Positions 1 to 9,000 of a DNA stretch of 15,665 nucleotides are shown piece after piece (within the stretch, counting starts at the first letter, position 1; each line of letters starts with the position of its first letter). The stretch is from positions 1 through 15,665 of the forward strand of contig JAFEBC010000162.1 in the NCBI GenBank assembly GCA_018266095.1, given 5' to 3'. The notes under the pieces are model-generated. The model searched no databases and had not been told where the DNA came from. It was given only the letters and a program-made list of their open reading frames with translations. This DNA comes from Deltaproteobacteria bacterium (GTDB taxonomy: Bacteria; Myxococcota; Myxococcia; Myxococcales; 40CM-4-68-19). The translations under genes and the position numbers were made by a program.

Positions 1-2655
1 CTCCTCCGCCTTCACACCCCCGAACTCGGTCGTCCAGACCGTCACCGCATAGGTACCTGACTGAATGCCACTGTCGTGGAGCTGACAGGCGAACAGAGGA
101 TAGTGCGTGGAGTCGTCTGGTCCACGAGTCACAAATCGTACAAAGGGATGAAACCGATGGATGATCTCCTCTCCCACCCTGGGGCGCTCTGTAATTCGGT
201 CTGCGAATCGGCAGGCGCGGACCTGCCCACTCACAAGCCCCGTCCTTCCGGCCAGGCCTTCTCGCCGAATGTATTGCTCGAGCTCAGTCGCCTCGGCTGC
301 GCTCAGTTGGATCTCGAAGGAGTCGGGGTCGCTCCGAGCTTGCAGGAATCGACAGCCAGCCCGACTAATCAAATACGATTCCGCCAGGCGGATGAGATCA
401 CTCTTGCCAACCGCCTTCCCTTCTCCGCGGGCAAGTTCGATTCGCTCGATCAGTTCTTGCCCGTGAGCGACGAGTTGGACGGCATCTCGCTCAAGAGCCT
501 CCTGGTCGCGTGCAATTCGTTCGAGAGCCATCGCAGATTGCTCGATGCGACGCGCCTCTTCGGCCGGCGTCAGGCGCTGCGTCAGCAAGACGTTCTCAAG
601 AGCACGAACTTCGCCAAGAACTTCCTCTGCGGCGCCCATGGTGCTTTCGAAGACGTCGATGCGCTGGCTTAGCCGCTCGACGATTCGTGCGTCGATCGTG
701 TCCTCATGAAAAAAGTTGAGGATCTGGATGACCGCGGCTTTCTGCCCGATTCGGTCGATGCGTCCAATTCTCTGTTCGATCCGGGTGGGGTTCCACGGAA
801 GATCGTAGTTCGCAAGCAGACTGCTGAACTGCAAATCGACACCTTCGGCCATGACCTCAGTGCAGACAAGCACGCGCAGTTGAGGGTCGCGGCGGAAAGC
901 TTCCACGATCGCCTGCTTGTCGAAGTCTGCTCCACCCATGAGCAGCACAGAAGGCAAATTCCTTTGGGTCAGGCGCTCTTGAAGGTAGCGGGCAGTTCCC
1001 CGAAACGTGGTGAACACGATGGCCTTTTCGCTGGGATTCTGGCCGAGGTGTTGGTTGAGCGTACCAACAAGCTTGTCGAACTTCGTATCAGCGCTCTCGA
1101 GGGTGCCAAGTCCCCGACCTTGAAAAGCGCGACGCACGCGCGTGACGAGAAACTCCCGGAGGCTATGATCCGCGTCGAGCAATGATTCGACGTCGTCCGA
1201 AGATTCGTCGAGGACGGTCGAGATTGCGTCATCATCATTCGGCTCATGAGCGTTCCAAGTGCGAATCAACGCCGCCGCACATGACGCCACCATTCGCTGT
1301 GGCATGCACACCAGGAAGCCATCGGAGATGCCTCGGCTGAGGGCATAGTCGCGCGTTCCCTCGGTTACCGTGTTGTAGAGCAGCCTCTCGTCATCCGTCA
1401 TGGTCGAGCCGATGCGCTGCACGCGTCGTTCGACCCGGTTGATCTGAACGTCTCGTTTGCGCGTTCGGCATACGACGTGCGCGAGCAAGTTCAACCTTTC
1501 AATCTTTGCGCCGAACTCGATCCGGCGCCCGATAGTCCATTCCTCGATTTGGCGTGCTTCATCGACGAGCCGCTCAAGGCGCGCGGGGGGTAACAAGCTG
1601 GTGCGTACCAAGTCCGCTACCGCTTGGACGATTTCGTCCTTGGTCTTTCGGGGATTCTGCACGACCGCGCTCGCTGCGATCAGCGGGACATTGGCTTGCC
1701 GCAAGTCCTCGAACTCTCGCTCGTTCACGAAGTGATCTGGATCGAGCAAGTGGAGAAGCCTGAACAAGTCAGTGGCGCGCATGCTGATTGGTGTCGCAGA
1801 CAGCATCACTTGGTGAGTCGTGACTTGGCGGAGCAGCTCTCCCAGCCGATGGGCTCCAGTCTCGGCGTTTCGCATCGTGTGGGCCTCGTCAAAGACGACG
1901 AGATCGAAGAGCTGCTCCGCGCGCCGCCCGAAGTCGCAGAACAGGTTTGCCAATTGGTATGCGCTCTTCCGAACCCGGGGCTCGGATGGGTCCGCAACTT
2001 GGTCGGGATCCCATTGCGTGGGAACACGCACGGCTGGATAGCTGACGATCCATGCCTGTTCGCGGCGGGCATTCGCACGTTGACTCAAGTCGCTCAGCAA
2101 TTCGGTCGCGCCGACGACTCGTGCGTCGATTCCGAATCTGCGCTCGAGTTCGTCTTTCCACTTCTCGCGGAGCGCCGCAGGGCACACGACCAGGAGTCGG
2201 CGCATATCGTATCGCGCCCGCAATTCGGTCCAGATGAGTCCTGCCTCGATGGTCTTTCCCAAGCCCACCTCATCGGCGATGAGGAGGCCGTTCGTTGGCG
2301 AGTCGAGCAACGTCAAGAGAGGCTTGTATTGGTGAGCGTAGAAATCGGTCTCGGTGAGTCCCATCGAGTACACGACATTGGCGAGGCGCCCGGAAAGGTG
2401 CAGGTGGGTCAGGAGGCGCCTGAGATCGTCCGCGCGGCCATACCGGGCATCGTCGATCAGCGTGTAGACATCATCATCGGGCTGGTTGGGAGCGACGACC
2501 TCAAGCTCGCTTTCGTAGTGCCAGTCGTTGCGCTCAGGCCATTGCACTTCGTGTTGGACGCCCATTGCGCGTTGGCGCGGTGCTCTATTCGTGAGCGTAC
2601 CCAACCGAGCTGGATTGTCTCGATGGCGCACCTGCTGACCCGGCCCCAAGGGCAT
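1..2655 (-). CDS. SNF2-family (RapA/HepA-like) DEAH-box helicase, 3' end cut by window
   Basis: The reverse strand is open from ATG at 2655-2653 to the left edge: 885 codons, no stop, so the C-terminus is missing. A strong GGGGAGGT ribosome site 7 nt upstream supports this start. The N-terminus (PGQQVRHRDNPARLGTLTN, about residues 6-24) resembles the small beta-barrel of RapA-like helicases. Lobe 1 has Walker A DEVGLGKT (128-135, Lys134), the DEAH box (256-259) and motif III SAT (286-288). Lobe 2 has an EGVDLQ motif and QRIGRIDRIGQ (628-638), with the arginine-finger segment intact. A predicted helical, coiled-coil-like stretch follows, then an IIHRFHPFVRFV segment near the window edge. The protein should be an ATP-driven dsDNA translocase or remodeller. 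It is transcribed away from the DISARM operon and its GC is lower (50-62% in sampled lines). It could be a DISARM accessory, part of another defence system to the left (SNF2 proteins such as DpdE or ZorD occur in those), or an unrelated island gene. Family confidence is high; system assignment is open. Confidence 0.85.
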   Translation of the reverse strand, partial: MPLGPGQQVRHRDNPARLGTLTNRAPRQRAMGVQHEVQWPERNDWHYESELEVVAPNQPDDDVYTLIDDARYGRADDLRRLLTHLHLSGRLANVVYSMGLTETDFYAHQYKPLLTLLDSPTNGLLIADEVGLGKTIEAGLIWTELRARYDMRRLLVVCPAALREKWKDELERRFGIDARVVGATELLSDLSQRANARREQAWIVSYPAVRVPTQWDPDQVADPSEPRVRKSAYQLANLFCDFGRRAEQLFDLVVFDEAHTMRNAETGAHRLGELLRQVTTHQVMLSATPISMRATDLFRLLHLLDPDHFVNEREFEDLRQANVPLIAASAVVQNPRKTKDEIVQAVADLVRTSLLPPARLERLVDEARQIEEWTIGRRIEFGAKIERLNLLAHVVCRTRKRDVQINRVERRVQRIGSTMTDDERLLYNTVTEGTRDYALSRGISDGFLVCMPQRMVASCAAALIRTWNAHEPNDDDAISTVLDESSDDVESLLDADHSLREFLVTRVRRAFQGRGLGTLESADTKFDKLVGTLNQHLGQNPSEKAIVFTTFRGTARYLQERLTQRNLPSVLLMGGADFDKQAIVEAFRRDPQLRVLVCTEVMAEGVDLQFSSLLANYDLPWNPTRIEQRIGRIDRIGQKAAVIQILNFFHEDTIDARIVERLSQRIDVFESTMGAAEEVLGEVRALENVLLTQRLTPAEEARRIEQSAMALERIARDQEALERDAVQLVAHGQELIERIELARGEGKAVGKSDLIRLAESYLISRAGCRFLQARSDPDSFEIQLSAAEATELEQYIRREGLAGRTGLVSGQVRACRFADRITERPRVGEEIIHRFHPFVRFVTRGPDDSTHYPLFACQLHDSGIQSGTYAVTVWTTEFGGVKAEE

Positions 2656-2662
2656 ATCGGTT

Positions 2663-2670
2663 ACCTCCCC
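2663..2670 (-). promoter_or_regulatory. Strong ribosome binding site of the divergent SNF2 helicase
   Basis: Read on the - strand the sequence is GGGGAGGT, followed by AACCGAT and the ATG at 2655-2653. This near-ideal Shine-Dalgarno sequence with 7-nt spacing fixes the start of the leftward gene. Confidence 0.8.
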
Positions 2671-2675
2671 AAAAC

Positions 2676-2690
2676 AGGTGAATCACACCT
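2676..2690. repeat. Inverted repeat AGGTG-AATCA-CACCT
   Basis: Perfect 5-bp arms surround a 5-nt spacer, just upstream of the ribosome site of the leftward helicase. The position would suit an operator for that gene, or a small hairpin in its leader. The arms are short enough that chance cannot be excluded. Confidence 0.35.
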
Positions 2691-2740
2691 ACACCCTTCT
2701 TGCTTATCGAGATATGGGGTGCCGCGAGCTACCGGTGCAG

Positions 2741-2806
2741 ACGTTGCCTGCTCCAATGCCTCATGAGGTCCTGCTGCGATCGATCGAGGCTACGTTGCCA
2801 GGGCAA
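2741..2806. repeat. Direct repeat ACGTTGCC (two copies) with an attached palindrome
   Basis: ACGTTGCC occurs at 2741-2748 and again at 2792-2799, 51 bp apart. The second copy runs into a palindrome, TTGCC-AG-GGCAA (2795-2806), 46 bp before the drmD start. Spacing near five helical turns upstream of an operon suggests a regulator binding two sites on one DNA face. This is inference from the pattern only. Confidence 0.3.
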
Positions 2807-2852
2807 GGCTGGCGCGGCAGTGGTATCGTCCGCTTCGGGGGCTCGTACACAC

Positions 2853-5800
2853 ATGCAACCCGGTCAAATCGCCTTCATCCGTTCTCGCCGCTACGTGGTC
2901 GAGAACGTCACCCTCGGCCCCGAAGTGGGCGATTCACCTCTCGTTCGCCTGTCTTGCATCGAGGATGACGCGCTGGGCGAATCCCTCGAGGTGCTCTGGA
3001 ACCACGAGCGCGACGCCCGCATCGAAACCGACGGCGGATGGAAGAAGATCGCTCAGCGAGGCTTCGACGATCCGGCGAAGTTCTCCGCATTCCTTCACAC
3101 GCTCCGCTGGAACAGCGTCACTGCTACCGATCCGGCGCTGTTCCAAGCACCATACCGCGCGGGAATCGACGTGAAGGCCTATCAGTTGGAACCGCTGCGC
3201 AAGGCCCTTCGGATGCCTCGCGTCTCGCTGTTCATCGCGGATGACGTCGGCCTCGGGAAGACCATCGAGGCCGGCCTCATCGTGCGCGAACTCATCCTGC
3301 GACAGAAGGTGCGCCGGGTCGTTGTCGCTTGTCCGCCCTCGGTCGTGACGCAATGGCAGGAGGAGATGGACCAGCGCTTCGGGCTCCATTTCGTGGTGCT
3401 CGATCGCGACTTCGTCGTGCAGAAGCGGCGCGAACTTGGCTACGCGACAAATCCGTGGACCACGCACCGGCGCTTCATCATCAGCCATTCACTGCTGCGC
3501 GACGAGAGCTACACAGGGCCGCTCCGTGAGTGGCTGAAGGGCGAAGAAGGGGACGGTGGTGCCCTGTTGATCCTCGACGAGGCTCACAACGTGGCGCCCG
3601 CCAGCGGGAGCAAGTACGCGATCGACTCCAAGCTGACCAAGGTCGTGCGCGACCTGGCCCCCTTGTTCGAGCACAAGCTGTTTCTGTCTGCGACTCCGCA
3701 CAATGGCCACTCGAACAGCTTCTCGGCGCTCCTCGAGATTCTCGATCCGCTGCGGTTTTGTCGCGGTGTGCCCGTCAAGGGAGAGGGCAAGTTGCTCGAG
3801 GAGGTGATGGTGCGCAGGCTCAAGAAGGACCTGCGCGAGATCGAGAGCGACTTTCCCAAGCGAAACGTTCCTGCGCTGGTCATCGACGGCCTGCCGGAGG
3901 GGGCCGCAGAGCTGGTCTTGTCACGGTTGCTGCACGCGTATCGGGATGCGCGCGAGAAGCGCCTGTCGAGCTTGAGCAAGTCGGAGCGAGCGTCGGCGAT
4001 GCTGGTTGTGACGTCTCTCCAGAAGCGGCTGCTGTCATCGATCGAGGCCTTTGCGCGTACGTTGCGGGTGCATCGCGACGCAATTGAACGGCAGAGCGTC
4101 GCGGCTCGTTCCGAGTCGACTGCGCAGGCCACATTGCTCCTGGAAGCGCCAGGAGCCGATGACGACCGTGCAGACCTGAGCGATGACGAGAATCAGGCGG
4201 AAGACGATGCCGTGGTCACAGCTGCATCGGCCGGTCACGGCGCGCCCGGTGCGGACGAGCGCGCGCTCCTCGAGGAGATGACCGAGATTTCGAAGCAGAC
4301 TCGACATGAAGACGACGCCAGATTCAAGCGCTTCGCCGCGTGGTTGAAGGCGAACCTGTGCCCAGGCCTCGGGACTCCCGGCGCGGCTTGGGCTGACCGG
4401 CGCGTCCTTGTGTTCACTGAGTATGCAGACACGAAGCGTTGGATTACCGATCGGCTTCGTGCGCTCCTGGGAGATGAGGACGCCGACCTGCGGGTGCGAG
4501 CGTTTCAAGGGGGAAAGAGCGAGAAGCAGCGCGAGGAGATCAAGGCCGCCTTCAACGCAGAGCCGGACAAGAATGCGCTGCGCATCCTCGTGACGACAGA
4601 CGCGTTTCGCGAGGGCGTGAACCTGCAGAACCACTGCGCCGATCTGTTTCACTTCGATGTTCCGTGGAACCCGGGGCGCATGGAGCAGCGCAACGGCCGG
4701 ATCGACCGCAAGTTGCAGCGCGCCAAAGAAGTGAATTGCTACTATTTCGTGCTGCCGCAGCGGGCCGAGGATCGCGTCCTCGAGGTTCTGGTCGCGAAGA
4801 CCAAGCTGATTCACGAGCAGCTCGGCAGTCTGCCTCCGGTCGTCGACAGAACGCTGGCCCGCCTCTTGGGTGGTGGCATCTCTCATGGCGAGGTCGATGT
4901 GCTCCGGGCGACCATCGACCGCGTGGATGCGGACCATGCAACGGCCGGCAAGGTCGTCGACGAAGAGCTCGAGGTCCTCCGGTTGCGCCAGGAGAAGTTG
5001 GCTAGACAAGTCTCGGACTGCGACAAGCTGCTGGCGAAGTCGCGTGATTGGCTCGGGTTCGATGAGTCGCGTTTCCGTGACGCGCTGTCGGCGTCGCTGG
5101 AGATGCTCGAAGTGCCTGGCTTGGCTCCCGCGCAACGTCAGGAGCGGGCTGGCCAAGAGGCCGTGGGCGAACGCTTCGTCCTGCCTGAGCTGGCCAAGCG
5201 CGTCGGGAATGATCCGTCCTGGACCGGTACCCTCGACAGCCTGCGTGTACCGAGAAGGCAGGACCAGACGATCACCGAGTGGCGGCGGGATACGCCGCTT
5301 CGCCCCGTTGTGTTCCGCGAGCCCGGGTCGCTGGACGGCGCTGTCGTGCATCTGCATCTCGAGCACAAGCTGGTCCAACGCTTGCTGGGGCGGTTTCTCG
5401 CGCAGGGTTTCGTTCACGATGAGCTCTCGCGTGCGTGCGTGTTGCTGACCGACGACCCCATTCCTCGCGTGGTTGCGCTCGGGCGCCTTTCTCTCTACGG
5501 AGCAGGCGCAGCCCGGCTTCATGACGAGATCCTGGCAGTGGCGGCGGAATGGACCGATCCGGCGCTGCGCAAGAAGGCGGCGAAGCCGCTGGCTGCCCGA
5601 GAGCGAGATGAAGCCTTGGCTCTCGTCGAGTTGTCGCTGGCCTCCCGCCAGCTACGCGAAGTGTCCGACGCGGTGAAGAAGCAGCTGCTGGCCAACGCCG
5701 CTCAAGAGGTGAAGGACCTCGTGCCCCACTTGGAGGCTGCCGCCGAGCGCCTGCTGGGTAGTGCGACGAAGAAGCTGGTTGCCCGTGGCAATGCCGAGGC

Positions 5801-6068
5801 CCTCGCGATGGGCGAGCTCCTGACAAGACAGCGTGAACGGATCGCGAAGCATCAGCACGAGGTCGAGAACGATTCGCAGTTGACGTTCGAGTTCACGGGC
5901 GAGGCCAAGAGGCAGCTCGAGGCCGAGAAGCGGCACTGGACCAAGAGGCTCGCTGAGCTCGACCAGGAGATCACCACGGCTCCAGCGGCAATCCGTGCAT
6001 CCTACGAGCTCAAGACACATCGACTCGAGCCGGCGGGTCTCGTCTACCTCTGGCCGAGGTCACGATGA
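2853..6068 (+). CDS. drmD: DISARM class 1 SNF2-like helicase DrmD
   Basis: A 1,071-aa SNF2/RapA-type ATPase, the signature gene of class 1 DISARM. I chose ATG 2853 over the TTG at 2700 because the protein then opens with MQPGQIAFIRSRRYVVENV, a RapA-like beta-barrel start, while the extra 51 residues look random. A weak G-rich site lies about 11 nt upstream. Visible motifs: Walker A DDVGLGKT (130-137, Lys136), DEAH (242-245), SAT (279-281), the motif V region around FREGVNLQ (about 585-592) and QRNGRIDR (612-619). An acidic, probably disordered insert (about 428-473) separates the two lobes. The long C-terminal part (about 640-1071) is rich in charged helices and resembles a coiled coil near the end. 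It should act on DNA in the cytoplasm with the other Drm proteins; its exact DISARM role is unresolved. It overlaps drmMI by 4 bp (ATGA). Confidence 0.9.
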   Translation: MQPGQIAFIRSRRYVVENVTLGPEVGDSPLVRLSCIEDDALGESLEVLWNHERDARIETDGGWKKIAQRGFDDPAKFSAFLHTLRWNSVTATDPALFQAPYRAGIDVKAYQLEPLRKALRMPRVSLFIADDVGLGKTIEAGLIVRELILRQKVRRVVVACPPSVVTQWQEEMDQRFGLHFVVLDRDFVVQKRRELGYATNPWTTHRRFIISHSLLRDESYTGPLREWLKGEEGDGGALLILDEAHNVAPASGSKYAIDSKLTKVVRDLAPLFEHKLFLSATPHNGHSNSFSALLEILDPLRFCRGVPVKGEGKLLEEVMVRRLKKDLREIESDFPKRNVPALVIDGLPEGAAELVLSRLLHAYRDAREKRLSSLSKSERASAMLVVTSLQKRLLSSIEAFARTLRVHRDAIERQSVAARSESTAQATLLLEAPGADDDRADLSDDENQAEDDAVVTAASAGHGAPGADERALLEEMTEISKQTRHEDDARFKRFAAWLKANLCPGLGTPGAAWADRRVLVFTEYADTKRWITDRLRALLGDEDADLRVRAFQGGKSEKQREEIKAAFNAEPDKNALRILVTTDAFREGVNLQNHCADLFHFDVPWNPGRMEQRNGRIDRKLQRAKEVNCYYFVLPQRAEDRVLEVLVAKTKLIHEQLGSLPPVVDRTLARLLGGGISHGEVDVLRATIDRVDADHATAGKVVDEELEVLRLRQEKLARQVSDCDKLLAKSRDWLGFDESRFRDALSASLEMLEVPGLAPAQRQERAGQEAVGERFVLPELAKRVGNDPSWTGTLDSLRVPRRQDQTITEWRRDTPLRPVVFREPGSLDGAVVHLHLEHKLVQRLLGRFLAQGFVHDELSRACVLLTDDPIPRVVALGRLSLYGAGAARLHDEILAVAAEWTDPALRKKAAKPLAARERDEALALVELSLASRQLREVSDAVKKQLLANAAQEVKDLVPHLEAAAERLLGSATKKLVARGNAEALAMGELLTRQRERIAKHQHEVENDSQLTFEFTGEAKRQLEAEKRHWTKRLAELDQEITTAPAAIRASYELKTHRLEPAGLVYLWPRSR

Positions 6069-9000
6069 GCGCGGCGAGCGACGACCGGCGGGCGCTGGAG
6101 AACCACAGAGCCTGGTTGGGCTTCGTGCAGCCCGTCGGCCTCGTGGTCTCTCCGACGGCCCTCATCCAGCTCGGTGCCGTGCTGCCCGAACGCGTGGTCG
6201 ATGAGCAGCAAGAGCTGCTTCGGCAGGCACCGCTGCTGGCGGATGACGACGACCGCTCTCTGGTGGACTTCCTGTCATTTGCGCAGAAAGTGCTCGGCTG
6301 GCAGCTCGAGGATGTCGCCGGCGCTCCTGGCGGGCCAGAGCTGGCAGTCGACCTGAGCGTGAAGCTCGAAGAGTACGGCGAGACGCTGACACCCTCGTTC
6401 GCGGTGCTCGACTTCGACAAGCGGCCGATCCTGCTCATCCAGGAGGTTGCCCGCGGCCGCGATCTCGATGCGAGCGGCGATGGTCCGGGTTGGCAGGCGA
6501 GCCACCAGGCGCGCTTCGAGCGCCTCCTGCGCGAGAAGGAGCTGCCTGCCGGACTCATCGTCAACGGCAAGTCCCTCCGCCTCGTGTACGCGCCCCGAGG
6601 GGAGACGAGCGGACACGTCACGTTTCCCGTCGCCGCCATGTGTGAGGTCATGGGGCGGCCGCTGCTCGGAGCGTTGATCCTGCTCCTCGGCCGATCCCGC
6701 TTGTGGGACGTGCCCCAGGGCGCGCGCCTCCTCGACCTGCTGACGGAGAGCCGCAAGCAGCAGGGCCTCGTATCCGTCGAGCTGTCGGCGCAGGTGCTCG
6801 ACGCGCTCTGGGAACTCTTGCGCGGGTTTCAGCAGGCTGATCGGTATGCGGTGGAGCGCGGTCAGGCGAGCATCCTCAGCGAGCTGTCACGGGACCGCCC
6901 ACAGGACATCTACGGCGGTCTCTTGACCATCGTCCTGCGTCTCGTGTTCCTGCTCTACGCCGAGCATCAGGGTGCCATGCCCGGCGACGCGACCTTCGTG
7001 CGCAACTATTCGGTTGGCGGTCTGTTCGAGCGGCTGCGCGCCGATGCCGGCCGCAATCCCGACACGATGGATCGCCGTTTCGGGGCGTATGCGCAGCTGA
7101 TCTCGCTGTTTCGCCTGGTGTTCCAAGGCGGCGGGCATGGCCCGCTCGAAATCCCCGCGCGCCACGGTGAGCTGTTTGATCCAGCGCGCTATCCGTTCCT
7201 CGAGGGCGGCGCGCACGATGCGCTGGAGCGCTTCGATGCACCGCGGGTGCCGGATGGCTGCATCCATCGCGTCTTGGAGAAGCTCCTGGTGCTGGGCGGA
7301 GAGCGGCTCTCGTATCGCGCGCTCGATGTCGAACAGATCGGCTCCGTCTACGAATCGATGATGGGCTTCTCCATCGAGCGGGCCAAGGGCGTGTCCATTG
7401 GCGTTGGCTCGGCCACAGTCGTGGTCGATCTCGAAGCTCTGCTCCGCAAGCCCGGCGCCGACCGCGCGCGCACATTCCTCGCGGAGACCGACCTCAAGCT
7501 GTCTACCAAGGAGGCGAGCGCGTTCAAGGCGGCCACGACGGTCGACGACCTCGTGGTGGCCCTCGGCGGAGAGAAGGGTCGCCGGGGCAAGCTGTCGCAT
7601 CGCACGCCGACGCCGCTCGCGGCCGGATCGCTCTTCCTGCAGCCAGGGGAAGAGCGGCGCAAGTCTGGATCGCACTACACCCCGCGCGAGCTCACCGAGC
7701 CGATTGTCCACGCCACTCTCCGCCCCGTGCTCGCGCAGCTCGGCAAGAGTCCCAAGCCTGATCAGCTCCTGGCGCTCAAGGTCTTGGATCCCGCGATGGG
7801 GTCCGGGGCCTTCCTGGTCGAGGCTTGCCGTCAGCTCGCGGAGAAGCTGGTCGTGGCCTGGGACACGCACGGCGGCATGCCGCCTCTGCCGCCCGATGAG
7901 ACGCGCCTCCTGCTCGCGCGCCGGTTGGTGGCCCAGCGGTGCCTGTACGGAGTCGATCGCAACCCCTTCGCGGTGAGCCTCGCCAAGCTCTCGTTGTGGC
8001 TTGTGACGCTGGCGAAGGAGCACGCCTTCACCTTCCTCGATCACGCGCTCAAGCACGGCGATTCGCTCGTGGGCCTCTCCCGCGCGGCGATCGATCAGTT
8101 CGATTGGGACCTCGCGGAAGAACCCGGGCCGTTGTTCGACGGCAAGAGCGCGCTGGCCAAGGTCACCCGCCTGCGCGAGCAGATCACCAAGGCCCCCGAC
8201 GACGCGCAGGATGCACAGCGGCTCGCGTTCAAGGACTCCGAGGACGCAGCCTTCGAAGCCCGCCTGCGCGGCGACCTCTGCGTGCGCGCGTTCTTCGAGG
8301 GCGATTCCGCGAAGTCACGTCGCACCAAGCTGGCCCTGGCCAGCGAGGCCTACAAGCGATGGGTCGACGACGGCCGGCTCGATCACACCCTGCGCAGCGC
8401 GCTCGATGAGCTGCGCCAGGCCTCGCCCCCGCTGGCTCCGTTTCACTGGGAGATTGAATTCCCCGAGGTCTTTCAGGGCACGAAGGCAGGCGCCGCGGGC
8501 TTTGACATCATCGTGGGCAACCCGCCCTTCGCAGGAAAGAACACCATCGCCGCGGGAAATCCGCCTGCCTATGGCGATTGGCTCAAGCAGCTCCACGAGG
8601 ACAGCCACGGCAATGCCGACCTCGTGGCCCACTTCTTCCGGCGCGCCTACTTCCTCCTGCGCGAAGGCGGCTGCTTCGGCCTCATCGCCACCAACACCAT
8701 CTCGCAGGGCGACACGCGCGGCACTGGTTTGCGCGCCATCTGCAGGGCCGGCGGCGTCATCTATGAGGCGCACAAGCGCTACAAGTGGCCGGGCCTCGCC
8801 GCGGTGGTGGTGAGCGTGGTCCACGTCCAGCGTCGCGCGAAGGGCGCAGCATCGGATGGTGTCGCGCTCCTCGACGGTCGACAGGTGCCCCGGATCTCGG
8901 CTTTCCTCTTTCACGAAGGCGGCGACGAGGATCCCTCGGTGCTGCTCGCCAACGCGGGCAAGAGCTTTCAGGGCGTGATCGTGCTTGGAATGGGATTCAC

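Larger units (their letters stand above)
2656..2852. promoter_or_regulatory. Divergent intergenic region between the SNF2 helicase gene and the DISARM operon
   Basis: This 197-bp gap must carry promoters for both the leftward helicase and the rightward DISARM operon. I could not find a convincing -35/-10 pair with correct spacing on either strand. For example, TTGCCA at 2795-2800 and TATCGT at 2824-2829 are 23 nt apart, which is too long. The gap holds several small symmetric elements (listed separately) that could be operator sites for a repressor encoded elsewhere. The drmD reading frame stays open back to a TTG at 2700, but that 51-residue stretch is arginine- and cysteine-rich and looks non-coding. 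Confidence 0.6.

Noticed and set aside
1624..2766. A 380-codon open frame on the + strand
   Set aside because: It lies antisense to the SNF2 helicase on the - strand, which has full helicase motifs and a strong ribosome site. The + strand translation resembles no family.
2795..2829. Possible sigma-70 promoter TTGCCA ... TATCGT before drmD
   Set aside because: The 23-nt spacer is well outside the usual 16-18 nt.
2700..2852. N-terminal extension of DrmD from TTG 2700
   Set aside because: The 51 residues are Arg/Cys-rich and low in family-like pattern. The RapA-like N-terminus begins exactly at ATG 2853, and the region is needed for promoters.
4035..5522. A 495-codon open frame on the - strand within drmD
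   Set aside because: It is an antisense shadow typical of high-GC genes. The + strand frame carries the SNF2 motifs, and the antisense protein has no recognisable domain.
6887..8056. A 389-codon open frame on the - strand within drmMI
   Set aside because: It is antisense to the methylase, including motif I; a composition artefact.
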